Shown here: positions 1 through 12,700 of the stretch, in pieces
How positions within the stretch are numbered: the stretch's first letter is position 1
Layout: each line of letters starts with the position of its first letter
Assembly (NCBI GenBank): GCA_022453515.1
Contig: JAJNNY010000016.1
Location: 434,001 to 498,000, forward strand
DNA from: Astrocystis sublimbata
Lineage: Eukaryota > Ascomycota > Sordariomycetes > Xylariales > Xylariaceae
Direction of reading: 5' to 3'
Length of the DNA stretch: 64,000 bases
Made by a program: the position numbers and the translations under genes
The notes under the pieces: model-generated
What the model saw: the letters and a program-made list of their open reading frames with translations, nothing else
Databases searched by the model: none
What the model was told of the DNA's origin: nothing

Positions 1-450
1 TCCCTTTGGACCCCGCTGTCGAAATGTACCAGGAAAGGAGCCGGTGCAGAAGGAGAGAATAGCCATACCGACCTTCTCGCATAACTTAGGCGCCCAAGGT
101 ACCAGACTTTTGTACCTAATCTTGCATCCGCATTCTCCTTTACAATGCGTCCCCAGATGGCATCGATGATTTGCAGATGATCTGGGAGTTAAAGTCGCAC
201 TGGTTTCCTCGATGCCTTTGAAGCCTATCAGCAACCCCCCTTGTTTTCCGAGGCGTATTATATGTGGCAAAGCTGCTATGAGCAAGAGCCGCCCATGATA
301 CTGGCAGCCTAATGCCCCGAAAGCCGCTGCTATGCAGCGACGTCATATAGGGACGTTCAAAACCACAGTAGAAGTCTTCATCCACCCGTTAATAAGATAC
401 TCTCGCCAGTAACAAAACAATTTCCATTCTATTCCCAAAGCCAAAGATGT
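1..450. other. Downstream flank of cdc42, no gene seen
   Basis: This is sequence beyond the cdc42 stop codon, out to the window edge. Short open frames exist on both strands, but none has splice signals or recognisable protein character. Part of it is presumably cdc42 3' UTR and terminator. Confidence 0.5.
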
Positions 451-1511
451 TTAGAGTATGAGGCAATGCCGATTCTTCTTCTTCGGGGCCGGGGGCTCTA
501 GGGCAGCAACAATCGCCTAAAGAAGAGTCAACATTGTTTTGTCCACAACCCGTCAGTCTCACATAGATGGTTCCTCACGTACCTCATCGAAGACATCTTT
601 CAGCTTGTACTGCGTCAGTGCACTGCATTCGACGTATTTGACAGCACCAAGCTCTTTGGCCATCCGTTCACCGTCCTCTTTCCGCACTGGCTGCATTTTT
701 TGCTTGGCCAGTTTATCTCTCACGCTCTGGTCCTCCCGCAAATCCGTCTGCGTACCAACAATGAGGCAAGGAACTCCTGGGCAGTGGTGGTGGACTTCAG
801 GGAACCATTTCTCGCGGACGTTCTCGAATGAAGCTGGAGACGTGACACTAAAGCATACAAGGAAAACGTCCGTCTGGGGATAAGAAAGAGGTCGCAGGCG
901 ATCGTAATCCTCTTGTCCTGCTGTATCGAATAGCCCTAGAGTATATGGCTCATCCCCAATCCTATGGTAGGTTCTGTCAGTATTTATTCGCCGCGCAAGT
1001 GAATCCATCCATCTTGTCCGATGGCCAGAGCAGCTCAAGGGGCACAAGACATGTGTCTCGATCTCAACGGCAACGGCTAGGCAAGCACTTATTCCACGCA
1101 GTCATGTTCCAAAATCTGAAAGGGGAGAGGCTACCCACATTACAGTGACGGCATAGTTGTCGAATACAGTAGGAACGTATTCCGAGGGGAACTTGTTCGT
1201 TGTGTAGCTGATCAGGAGACAGGTCTTACCGACAGCACCGTCTCCAACGACGACACACCTATAATTGACAGGGGAGCAGTCAGCCAAAAGGTCCAATCAG
1301 AAAACTGCCTACACATGCCTATCGAGTCATGCGCAATCGATGATACTGTGTTGCTACTGGTTTATGGTGCACATGCGCAACTAAGATGACATGGTACGAC
1401 CAAGGGGAACAGGAGACAGCAGCGATTGACGATATGCCCAAGTCATGCGGCGCAAGGCTACGGCCAATGGGACAACAGATGGCGTACTAACTTGATGGTA
1501 GCAACGACCAT
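451..1511 (-). CDS. cdc42: Rho-family GTPase Cdc42 (4 exons, 194 aa)
   Basis: Small GTPase that directs actin organisation and polarised hyphal growth at the plasma membrane. Exons on the minus strand are 1511-1492, 1258-1139, 961-583 and 516-451, totalling 585 nt or 194 residues, the usual Cdc42 length. The N-terminus reads [19 protein letters not shown], with the P-loop GDGAVGKT. The switch regions [11 protein letters not shown] and [14 protein letters not shown] are intact, with the catalytic Gln present. TQTDLRED and ECSAL are the guanine-specificity motifs. The C-terminus has a short Lys run and ends CLIL, a CAAX box whose final Leu predicts geranylgeranylation. The first coding exon is only 20 nt, and the first intron splits the Lys-7 codon. 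All donors are GT (GTTAGT, GTGGGT, GTACGT). Rac is a less likely alternative, since the switch and insert sequences are Cdc42-like throughout. Confidence 0.97.
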
Positions 1512-1796
1512 TTTGGCCGAATGAGTTGCTCCTTGAAAAGGGGCGGAGCAAGCAGGGTGATCACGGATGGAATCGTGGGCGAGAGTTCGTTGGACGGACG
1601 GACAGAGGCTCCTTATCGCAAGCGCGGACGTTGAGACGTCAAGTGTGCACCGGCCGCGAGCAGCGGTCTATACTGCACTGGCTCGAAGGGGATCCAATGA
1701 CAACGGAATGTATGTTGGCCAGAATAGCTAGTGGGATGGCGAACTGACACCGTGGAGAAATAGGATAGGACACGGGCCCAGCAAAAGCGTGAGGAA

Positions 1797-1855
1797 CTGG
1801 GAGACGGAGAGACGGAGAGACGGAGAGGCGGAGGTGGAGGCGGAGGCGGCGTCGA
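1797..1855 (-). promoter_or_regulatory. Pyrimidine tract upstream of cdc42
   Basis: On the minus strand this is a CT-rich stretch about 0.3 kb upstream of the cdc42 start. It includes several copies of an 8-nt unit (GACGGAGA on the plus strand). Pyrimidine-rich tracts are common near fungal transcription starts, so a promoter role is inferred from position and composition only. Confidence 0.35.
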
Positions 1856-2220
1856 GGGTTGAAGGTTGTGGGTTGAGAGAGTCGAGGGTGCGGACTGTCT
1901 CACAAGTTCGCAACGTCGGAGCGTGGTGATGCGTCAGGCGGTGCAGGAGGGTGTTGCAGGGCAGGATGGCGGCTGTGGTGCCGGCGGTCGGGTGGTCGGG
2001 ACGGGAGTGGAGGGATTGTGGAGGTTGAGCAATTGGTCGTAGCCCGTGGGGGAGGCTGAGCAGATGGCAGAGTACTCGGAGGGAAGACGAGCTTGGGACG
2101 GCAACGGGATCGCAGGGAGGTAGATACAGTAGATGTATGTATGTAGGCCAAAGGGCACGGAAAAGGCACTGGGGACTGGGGGTGGAACGGAGGTCAGGCC
2201 GAGCGGTTATTCTGGTCGGG

Positions 2221-2254
2221 GGTTGATAATGGTCGATGGTTGATAATGGTCGAT
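2221..2254. repeat. 17-nt tandem duplication containing GATA motifs
   Basis: Two perfect adjacent copies (2221-2237 and 2238-2254) of GGTTGATAATGGTCGAT, followed by a G run. Each copy carries TGATAA, which fits the HGATAR consensus of fungal GATA factors. It lies about 0.7 kb upstream of the cdc42 start. Confidence 0.7.
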
Positions 2255-5200
2255 GGGGGGGGGAGGGGACTAAGATTGGACTGGGATGGGATAGGGACTG
2301 GAATAGGGACCGAGTGCAATGGCGAATAGGGAATGGACTATGGGACTGGCAGGGTTAAATGAGATGGGCAGGAGGACGGGGGAGTCAAGCCAGAGGATGC
2401 GGCCGACGGTGGCACGGTGGGTGGGTGGGTTTACTGCTGCTGCTCCTTGGGCGGGCGAGGTCCAGGGCGGGTGCGGTCAGGTCACTCACTGCAGGTGGAC
2501 GCTGGACGCTGGAGATCCCTAAGGTCCCGTCACAGAGTTATGGGTGGATTCCAATTCAATGCCCGCGCAGGACCAGTTCAGGGCTGCAGAAGCCACATAG
2601 GCATGCATGCCAGGACCCTGCTGGCCTCCAAGCTGCTAACACAGTACCTACGGATGCCTAAACCTTATAGGTACCCTCAACCTTATAGGTACCTTACCTA
2701 CCCTAGGTACCTGGTAGGGAGGCATCTCGGTAATACCTAAAGGAGGTGGACGCTACAAGATAGGAAATAATATACCTAGAATGTAGGTACCTACGTGGGT
2801 GATTCATGCCCTGCTATAGTTCAGATTAGGTACTAGGGGGCTAGGTAGGTAGACATACACCTTACCTTGCAATATGGGGGAAGCAATTATGCCTACGAAG
2901 CCTGCTATATCTAATGTACATACCTAGGTACCTAAGTAACGTTAGTGGGCGAGGTGGGTAGATCAGAGCATCTGCACATAATGCCAGACCGCCATGCCAG
3001 GTGTACGAGTAGGTAGACCTGGGCAGGGCTGGGATCTTGAGGACGAAGAAACAAACAACCTTCCTATCGAGCCTGGTTGACTAGAACTTGAACACACACC
3101 GATGGCCAGAGCAGGGGCTATCTACTGTAGATCTGCTGGGCTGGGCACGTCATATCTACAGGTACTTGCCCTACCTATGTACTTAAGTAGGTACTTATGC
3201 GCGTAGACCGCCTCTTGTTTGACGTTCGCGGGAGGAGATATAAAGAGCTGTGGTGGGGCTCTGCTGCTGGCTTACTTTTGGGCAATTCTAAACAATCATG
3301 CATTCCCTTCCACGACACTACCTGCATGTCCTACTACGTAAGAACTTCCTTATCCATCGCCAATGTAGTATCCTCCCGCCATCGACGGAGGAAAGAAATG
3401 TCGGTGATGTCGCCAGAGGATTCGTATCAAGAAAGTCATCAGTGCAGATTCGGGATATAAAAAAGGAGATTGGGTACCCGTTGGTGATGCCACTATCAAC
3501 CGCTAGCGAAGTCCTGGTGTAATCAAACTCGACGACACTTTGCTCAGTTGATCTAAGGGGGGTGCGAACGAGACTCCTACAACAGCACCCTACGATGCAC
3601 CCACCATGCGCCGGTGTTCTTCCCCGGCAGGCCCTAACTTTGTTTTGATTCCAGAGTCGCGAAGCTATCATGCTGACACTACGGATACTATCCAAGTACA
3701 CCGGACTACTGCTTTCTAGATCGGATCCGAGGAGGTCATTTTACGTTGTCACAAGCCCAATCAGGCCTGGCAAGAGTCCCACACTTCATCGTACACTGGA
3801 GGGGATCTCTCCCAGTGTCCTTCATATTACTTTGAGCATACTGACCGAGCTTGCAGGTTGTGTTTGGTCAGTCCTCGTCGAAACCATTTGACCGAACGAT
3901 AATCACAGACACACATTGGCCACATGCCTCTATGAATCCACCAAAGAAAAGCAAGAAGACGAGAATAGCAAATGCAACGAGGCCGTCGTACATGTGTCTA
4001 TCTTATGCCTATCAAGAATGTTTGCTCGCAAAACAAGGTTTGAATCTCTTGCCAGTATCGATGAGGTCACTGCAACTCTCACTACGGTACCCAATAACCA
4101 GGTCCGCCTCGTGGCACAGGTGCGCCAATTTCCCCTTGTAGGAAAGTCGAGCTGCGAACTACCTTCGGCTAACATGACGCCGAGCGCCTTGTTATGTGGA
4201 GGTCCGAGGTCCATGTGTTCCACATGTCTTCTAGAACATAGTGTAAGTGCTGTGGTGGTTGCATATGTACGTACATATACGTCGAACTAGTACACGTCCG
4301 CTGCTACATGTACTCGTACAGCGAACGAGAAGCTGAAAGACGGCCTCAGGACCTGTAACATCTATTTTAGTGAGGCCGCGTGCATAGAATCTGCAGATGG
4401 CAAAGTAACCAGCATCTTCATGTTGATTCAGTGTCTGGGAGTTGGCTACATGATTCACTGCTTTTCGTTTCTACCCCAACACTCACTCACCCGTCGCACA
4501 AGTGGACATATTGATTGGGCGATCGCTGCGTTGTCAAGGGCCGGGCCGAGAAAAGAAGCAAAACATGGGAGCGAAAAGGATACTGACAGTCGTCGGGTAT
4601 GGCATCAGTCGCACGGATGTTGTACGCGGATTGGGCGAACATCGTGAAAGGGCGGGGTTGCTTCTATTGGCAAACCCAAACCCGCCTTGGCTGCGCAACG
4701 AATGGGGCGTCTGCGTTCCAAGGTTGCTACTATATAGCGAAGCCAGCGTTGCAAGAGGCAGACGCAATCATATGCAAGCTCGCCCAGATTGTTTGCGAGC
4801 AGCCGAGGTGGGCGTTCTACGCAAAACAATGTTACACCTCATTACATCCTAGATACTTAGGTAGCTATTCTTAGGTGCTATTTGCTGTCACTGCCCGACT
4901 TGGGCCTGCTACGGGTAGAGTTGCATCACCGACGCTCTTTAGTAGTATTGGCAGGCGTTGAGCACGATGCCCAGTGATGCTTCGTCGGACAGCTGTGCGT
5001 ACATAGGTACTTACTTATGCGGGCGCATAGGTACGTATGCGTATACATATGTACATAGGGCAGCAAAGTGGACTAACGCCAAGTTTCTCTTCTTCAAGAT
5101 TCGGGGGGCGAGCAACCCAAGACGAGGCTGCAGTATACGATCCTTTGATGATATTCCTAGAGTTAAAACAATTGAAAAGAATACTGATTACTGTAAATGG

Positions 5201-5497
5201 TCGGGAGGGCTGTGGATCAAGGCACTGGGTGGGCAGGGCCCGCCGCGGGCAACTTCCACTTATCTCATTACACTGTTTAACTGCGTCATGGGCCTGTGCT
5301 ACCTACCTAGGTACCTACCTACCCAGGTAGGTATATGTAGTCTGAGAGGTACCTACTTGGTATGCATTTACACAAATAGTGGCACGTCCTGGGCAGGCTC
5401 AGGTGCTCCCCAGGTGAACATCAGTCAAAGCAAAAGATCGAGGGGAGAAGTCACATTCGCACCTTGACAGTTTCAGATCAATCAATCACACATCACT

Positions 5498-6364
5498 ATG
5501 GACGATAATCACATTGACAATCTATTGGAGCGGTATCTCCACCTGCTCCACGAATACACATCCCTGAGAGAGGAGCTCACGACGTTGCAAAATGGCATGT
5601 ACCAAAACATAGCACGCGCCAACTTCGCCGCTGAGCGAGGTATGAGGTTCGGCCAGGACAACTACGACGACCGCATGCAAGCGTCCAGGCGACTATACAT
5701 TAGCTACGGGACCGCGGACCATGGTCGGGAACAGACCCAGGACCCCGGCGAGATTCGAAATATAAAAGAGTCAGACGCAGTCACCCCGACTTTCACCGTA
5801 ATAAACCCCGCCGACGCCGTGGGCGTTGCCAAGTTGACGGCAGCGATTTCGATGATCAACGTGAATCCTACTAGTTCTCGTTCTTCTCCACCACCAGAGG
5901 CTGAGAACCAGGCTGGATTGGAGGAGCAACAAGCCACCAAGACAGCAGATGCAGATGCAGAAAAGGCCGGCAGAGAATCGACAGTCTTGCCTCAGTCACA
6001 GACAGAAAGGGATGCAAATACTATCAAAAGCGAAGAGCGCCCAGAAACTGACTCTCCTACCTCGACGAAGGGAGGAGAAACCAAACGACGCAAGTCAGAC
6101 GATCCTGTCCGCTGGTTCGGTCTCCTTACTCCCCTGGCCCTGCGTCAGGCACAAGCGCAAAGCATACGGGCCATAGAGCACGTAGTCCCGCGCCTTGCCT
6201 CCGTAAGTGCAGAGATGGCAGATGTTGAGATCGAGGTGCGCCGGGCCCGTAAAAGGCGAGCCAAAGCCGCGGCAGCGTCTACTAGGTTACCACAGACGCA
6301 TGCTCAGACAAGGGAATTGAAAACAGCTACGGAAAGTGGCGCTCCGAGCGATGTGTGTGTTTAA
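5498..6364 (+). CDS. vma22: Vacuolar ATPase assembly protein Vma22 (CCDC115 family), 288 aa
   Basis: Peripheral ER assembly factor that, with Vma12 and Vma21, helps build the membrane sector of the V-ATPase. Single exon. The N-terminal 65 residues contain the family signature: a predicted coiled coil (LLERYLHLLHEYTSLREEL) followed by QNIARANFAAERGMR and a tyrosine/arginine stretch. Residues about 85-200 form a low-complexity acidic linker. The conserved C-terminal helix pair begins near residue 202 at WFGLLTPLALRQAQ and ends in a basic helix (EVRRARKRRAKA). The ATG at 5498 is the first one in frame and begins directly at the conserved helix, which supports this start. The gene is convergent with tel1, 366 bp apart. 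Identification rests on the two conserved ends of the protein. Confidence 0.88.
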   Translation: MDDNHIDNLLERYLHLLHEYTSLREELTTLQNGMYQNIARANFAAERGMRFGQDNYDDRMQASRRLYISYGTADHGREQTQDPGEIRNIKESDAVTPTFTVINPADAVGVAKLTAAISMINVNPTSSRSSPPPEAENQAGLEEQQATKTADADAEKAGRESTVLPQSQTERDANTIKSEERPETDSPTSTKGGETKRRKSDDPVRWFGLLTPLALRQAQAQSIRAIEHVVPRLASVSAEMADVEIEVRRARKRRAKAAAASTRLPQTHAQTRELKTATESGAPSDVCV

Positions 6365-6730
6365 ATTATGTCATTCAGTCGACGTTGTGTGATCGGGTGT
6401 AGGTCTTAACCTGAACCTAGGTATCTACTCAATCTTGGTACAAGACAGGCGAAAGACGAAAGACGAATGGGATATCTGGCTAGAATTCATGGCGAGAAGC
6501 AGAAATACGCCAAGGAAACCCAGGTACCGGGCCAAGAGGACCTGCCTGACCGGTAAAGACATCCAAAATCTATTGATTATTATAATTACAATGACCCAGC
6601 AAAAATCAACTGGTGTGTGAACTCTATATGGATACACGTCGTAACTTCAGCTGGATCCCAGACTATGCTTTCTGATTGCAAATTCGCAAGGAAATGTATG
6701 GGTAAATGAGTATCTCGCTTTCTTATCACA
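6365..6730. other. Convergent 3' flanks of vma22 and tel1
   Basis: A short AT-richer spacer between two stop codons pointing at each other. It must hold both polyadenylation regions. An open frame covers 6435-6620 but has no protein-like character. One ACCTAGGT block lies at about 6414-6427. Confidence 0.5.
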
Positions 6731-9700
6731 TTAAGCATAAGCAGCCCAGCCTAGAGAAATCTCGTGAGTCAATGCATTACTTTGAAGTTATGTGAAACAA
6801 GGCGCGTGTAAGGAAACATACCTGAATATAACACAGCCAGGTTTCTCTCGTCCGTGGCTTGATTGATAAGGTCGTTGACCGTAGCCGTAACGCTAAGTGT
6901 CTTACTGAGCTTCTTCCGCACAACTTCAAGGGCACGATCCGCCTCGCTTGGTTCGTTCGTGATGCCGGTGTTCCTCGAAGCGGCAAGCTTCTTATTCGAA
7001 TTGATGTCAGGCTCGGCGTCGTAACCTGTTTCGTCGCGTCGTGTATCTTGTAGTTTGGCCACACGCACAGGACTGATGGACCATGAATAAAGTGGATCGT
7101 ATCGTAGCACGTCCAGGATGGTCATAATGGAGTATGTCTCCTCACGCAAGGCGTCTAGTGTGAATTCGCAGCACCTTCGGAAGACCCCCTCGGTCTTAGT
7201 GACACCCATGCCATCTACAATGTCTCGTGTCATGCGGAAAGGGACAAGTTCGGGCACAGGCAGCACTCGACCAGACTCAAATGCCACTCCAAGATCAATA
7301 TGTACCACTTCGCCGTTCTTGGAATCTAGTAGAATATTGTGCCCGTGGCGATCCCCAAGACCTAGAACATGGCCGAGCATAGAGATGGCTGCAGTGGTGC
7401 GAGTATAGGCCGTGCGTTTGGCAAACCAGTCATCTGGATCCGTGAAGTATTCCATGAAGAAATAACGCATCACAGGCTGGAAACGATCGGTGACTTTCTT
7501 GTAGGTGGCAAGACGCACCTCGGAGGATTTCGTTTGGACGTTAGAGATCTCCTTGCGGCACTGCGAGCCTTTGTAGTCTCGGGGGTGGTAACGTTCATGG
7601 GCTGGCATGAGATAATCATGAAGTGGTATCGTGTTTGGAACGAACTCGATTAACCCAGACACAGACGTAAGGGGCAGGACTTTGTAAGTTCTGATGCCAA
7701 TGTTCCGTTGACGAGTAGAACGGTGTAGTTTCAAGACGGATGATACTGCAGAGAAGACTTGCTCCATGATGGCGTCTTGGCGAAGATCATCGTTGCCACC
7801 TTTGACAAGTTGCCGGAAGCGCTCCCCATTACTTCCTATGATCGCGATAATCTTGGGGGCACTCACGCCACTTGCGATGGTCATGGTGGGTTCGAGCTTG
7901 GTAACCAGAGGGACATTGGAGTAGTCTCGCGTTGCTGAAAGTTCTATCTGCATTGTAGGAGGCGGAATGCGGTATTTCGCGAGGGTGGCTGCTAAACTCG
8001 TTCCAGCGGCTGACTCCTTAATTGCAATTTTTTGTCCTCCTTTATAGCCGCCCTCGAGAGCAAATGCGTGATACGCTTTGCTGGTGTAATAAATAGCGAC
8101 CCATGTAGTTGCTGCTCCATCAGTAAGAGCCAGTTTCTTCCCCACTAAATCAGTTGCCCCCTTCCGAAGTGTAGCAACCCCGTCTTCTTTCTTGGGCTTG
8201 GACCTGGTGCCTGACCATATTTGATACATTCCGTGATACGGATGGTCGACACAAATACGGTAAACGAGTTCGATGAGAAGCCTCTGAAAGGCGTTGTGTT
8301 GATTCAAGAGTCGAGATGTTAGTTGATTCATAAGAGGCGCGAATTTCCGGGTTGGAACTTTTTCAATGTGCTTTCTCACTACTTCATTCGTGTAGTCCTC
8401 AGCTGAACGCTCAAGCCAAAGGGCAGTGAATCGAAGAGCATCGTTGTTGTACTCGTCCGAAGAGGTGAGTGATAGAAGATAGTTTTCCAAACTGAGGCGT
8501 ACAAACTCGCTCCGACTCTGTTCAACTCGGCGTAATTCCTGCTCATCTAATCCGAGCCATTGCTTGGCCCTATTGAGGTGAGAAGTGAACCTTGTCCTAG
8601 TCTGAGTATCTTTCGCGTTGGCAACTAGCCCCATCAGTTGCTGAACCTCGTCACTCTTTCCCTGCTTCAGATGCTGTAGACGAGCTAGGTCTTCAAGACT
8701 GTCGGGATTCTGTAGTTGTTCATCACAAAACATAGCGAACTGATGATACACTTTACCGGCTTCCTCTCCATCTGCTTTCCCCCTCAGATCTTTGAGAGCA
8801 GGTTGAAGGTAGTCCCGTTGAATGCTGTCTGGTTTTTCAAGTTTTGCGACGGATATCTGGTATGCTGTCTTAGCGAGAAGATCAGGTCTGCTGACAGCTA
8901 TGGTCTGTTTCTTGAGATCGGTGTCTTCGTCAATGTGTTGAAGCATCCGGATTGAAGGCATCATCTCTCCATGATCCCAGAGGGAGTTTGCAACCTCGAC
9001 CCGAGCTGCAGAGTCAATGTTGAGTCCAAGGTCCGCGCTTGGCTGGACGAGGTGTGTGAGAGAAGTCGCAATATTTAGTGACTCCTGGTAGGCTTGATGA
9101 TACCTATGGATGTTGGAAGACAACAGCATCGACTTCACCTGCCCCAATCGTGCTTCGGGGGGGTTGATCATGGCGTTCTCACTGCGACTAGAGTATTGCG
9201 AGAGCAGACTTAGAGTAGTATCTCTGCAAGACAAAATTTGACCAACTTCGGAATATCTACTCATAGTTAGAGATACCCTTTTTCATTTAAAAGGGAGGCT
9301 TACCGTCCACTCTTCATCCATTGAGCGCGACCACTAAACATTTCAAGTAGTCGTTCCAAATCGGCAGGATTTGAGACGTCAACGGTGTCGTTTAATTCTG
9401 TCAAAACTGCCAAGGCCCCTAGATGATTTCGAAGGGTAGATGTAGGGAGATCGCCCTTGAGTATGTCTCGTACGATCTCACTCATCCCACTCCAAGTTGC
9501 TTGCCTTACCACACCCAGGTCAGCTGCCTGATTCCAGGCTTGATAAGCTTTATAGATGGATACCGAGGGGCCGCGCGTGGAAGTAGTCAATGCTGGCAAG
9601 TTCCAGATCCCTAATTTCCTGGCGGTGTTGAAAGTACTATCAACGGCGCCTGAGGAGCTATCAAGGTCTTGCTGATTTTGCAACAAGGCATATGATAAAC

Positions 9701-12700
9701 CAGAGAGGCCGAGGCCACCGAGAGTGCCGACAAGAGATGCGCTGTCGAGCTCAGCTGCAGGGTCGCTTTTCCTGACGTGGCTATCATACTGCGCGCCCCT
9801 AAATGCTAAACTTTTAATACCATCCTTTTCGTATTCTAGGCGGGCTAAAACACTTGTCAAGCCTGAGACCTGGGTTAATCCGTAATATGCGTCAGGATCA
9901 TCGATGTTCTCGAAAATATCCAACAATAATTCGGTGGATTCCTGGGCCCGAATTGCCGACGAGCGTCGAGACGAGCGGCTTCCGTCGGATGATGATAATT
10001 CTAAAAAGAGCAGAGCAGTCTTGTACATACCGCATTTAGTTGCGGCCGAGGATGCTGAAGTAAGGTCAAGCTCAAGCCACTGTATTCTATCAGCTGTAGA
10101 GTTTTCACCGGGCAGTGGCTGTGTCCTGAGGTAGAGAATTGCATTCATCAGAAGATTAGTATTATCTCTCGCCGTAAACGAGTCCGCTTGAAACCACTGT
10201 CTGAGTGCCGCTGACAATTTTCGTCTTGCTGATTGCTGGGATTTGCGCTCAATCAACAAGACCAAATGTACGATGTAGGGGAAGGCCTCTCTCGCAAAGC
10301 CTGCGACATTCATGAGAATAGGAGGCAAAGCACCAAGTATAACACTTTCCGGTGAGTTTTGTATCAGGTAGACGGTGACATTCTCTGCCCACTTCGGATC
10401 CTCGATGGAATTCGGGGACAATACAGATCCTTCATTGAATACGGAGACAAACGCATTGTCGGTCGGAGGAGTTCGATACGGGTTCCAGTCAGAAGCCTGA
10501 AGAAGCTGGTCGGGCAGAACCTTCTCACACGCCGAAAGGAGCTCGTCGTCGCTTCGTGCGGTAGCCTCCGAAACTATGGTCCTCAAAGCCGATTCTGCAA
10601 GACCAGCTTTAATGCAGTCACCATCTGCAGTTAAAACTTGCAAAAGGCTAATAAGACCCCGCTCGGAGAGACACTCGCCTCGTGAGATCTGGCAATATTT
10701 AGATAGTTGTGATTCTCGCAGCAAGTCAGTGTCAATGTCCCCAGACGAGGCGAAGCCTCTACCGATGACGCGGCCAGCCCAGGCAAGATACTCGTCGCTA
10801 AGTTTCTGTGATTTGCAGCTCCTCCAAATGGCCTTTGACAACGCCCGTGACTCCTCGTCCGACCGAACCACATCTACGTTTGAAGTAGCCGGCATAGTAA
10901 AGTGGCGACAGAGCATCTCTAGTGCTAGCTTGCGGGAAGCTGCGCTGAGAAGTCTAGTCTCGCTGTCTTGATCTTGCAGAATCTCCAGAAGCAATCTACT
11001 CTCGTGGGTCCCACGCTCTCCGTTACCCGAAGTTCGCACGTGTGTGGCGGCCTCTGTAATGGCTCTAAACGCATCCCTCTGCGGTCCATCTTTGAGGGCA
11101 GACGAGACGTATGTATTCAGGTAATTCGCAAACCATGCATGGAATCGTTGAGCTTTGTTCATCGTTGATTTGAATTGACTTTCCTGGGTTGTACTGGACT
11201 GTGATGTCTCGAGGAAAACCCGCAGCGATGCCAATGTGGTCAGCGCATATCCCGAGAGGAAAGACGATGATCTCGAAAGAGCTTCGGAGCCTTTCTCAAG
11301 CAGAAATTGACTCATGCCCAGTGCGTCATCCGCACATTCGGTATCGACGATATACGGACGAATCGAGTGTAGAAGCATTTCTAGAGGGTATGCTTTCCAG
11401 GCATGAGGTCCAGCCATGCAGATTAGCACCCGAACCTTGCGGAGAACAGCGCATGCATGTAAAGGGCCAAGTGCTTCATGGATGCTATTAAAAAGCTTTC
11501 TAGCGACAGCGACCACCAGAGCAGGGCTCCACAAAGTAGAGAGTTCATATTCAGTGCGTTTGCAGAGCAGGATGATTTCCCTCATCAAGTACTTTGGACG
11601 AAATGTAGGTTGGTGGTTAGCCCCCAATTCAACATCGGACTCGCCGCACTGTCGAATACTTCTCATAATCTCGACAGCCTGGGCAAAGTTCTCATCTTTT
11701 TCCCAAGCGTTCTCAATGGGATCTTCTTGGTCTATTCGGCTGACAAAAGTACCAATAATGTCAGTGAAATTGAGATACACCCCTTCGAGGAAGGTCTCAT
11801 GGCCCAGAAGCTTTCTCAGTCGACTTTCTCCATTCTGAAGTTGTCCGCCTTTTGGCATGCTTATGTCATGGGCCATACAATAAGCAAGGGCTTTTGAGAA
11901 GTTTCTCTGTACCAGATGAGCTGGTGTGGTATCGAGTGTTGCAGCGAGATTTTCTAAGGCCTCATCCTGGGCACGCATGGCCATGAGAGCCACAAGTTCT
12001 GCCTGCGACCGCTGAAGAAGCGCCTTCAGGTCCGCGAATCCGAATATCTCAAATGGAATAGTCTCGACCACTCCCTTATCGAGCCAAGTATAAATTAGCT
12101 GCGAAGCAAAGAGATCGAAAAGCTGCCGCGGATCGTCAAGTTTGAGCGTAGCGGCTATCCTTTTTAGGGTGTAGGCGGCGTGCTGCTTGGAGCTAAGAAC
12201 ACTTCCTGGTGTTTCGAAGATGTGGTAGATGCCTAACCTGAGAGCGGTCGGCCATTTGCGGGCCACCTCTCCGAGAACGAAAAGCCGCAATGCAATGCCT
12301 TCTGCATTGCTTGTCGGTAAAACACGGAGGATTTTGCTAAACTTAGCTTCATGCTCCCTCAAGATGTATCGACTAAACATCCTTGGCAGCCGAGATCCTA
12401 TGAAAAATTTGACTGGCGAGGAGCTGCTTTCTAAAATGCTGAGAAGTGAACTGTCTGGAGGATCCATATCTATAGTCGCGGTGAAGAGCTCACCCACCTG
12501 AGCTTGAGCTAGTCGCAGCAACAGACGTGATAAAGATATCCGGACTTTCGGGGAAAGGAGATTACTTGGCAACCCCCTGTTGATAAAATGTCTGTACAAG
12601 TCTCCAACGGGCGAGGAAAGCTCGCTATCGCCATCGGACCACATGTCCATAAACCCCTCCATCATGTCTAGGCATATGTTCAAGGCCACCTCACAGCTGG

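Larger units (their letters stand above)
1512..5497. other. 4-kb intergenic region between cdc42 and vma22
   Basis: I find no supportable gene here. The part next to cdc42 holds a purine-rich tract (about 1797-1855) that reads as a pyrimidine tract on the cdc42 coding strand, as is common upstream of fungal genes. A 17-nt unit is tandemly duplicated at 2221-2254. Dense ACCT/AGGT palindromic blocks lie at about 2661-2725, 2773-2800, 2829-2862, 2918-2940, 3155-3200, 5003-5040 and 5299-5355. Open frames at 3298-3522 and 3916-4290 are not recognisable. Confidence 0.5.

Noticed and set aside
3298..4290. Open frames at 3298-3522 and 3916-4290
   Set aside because: Codon composition looks random and no splice join links them into a recognisable protein.
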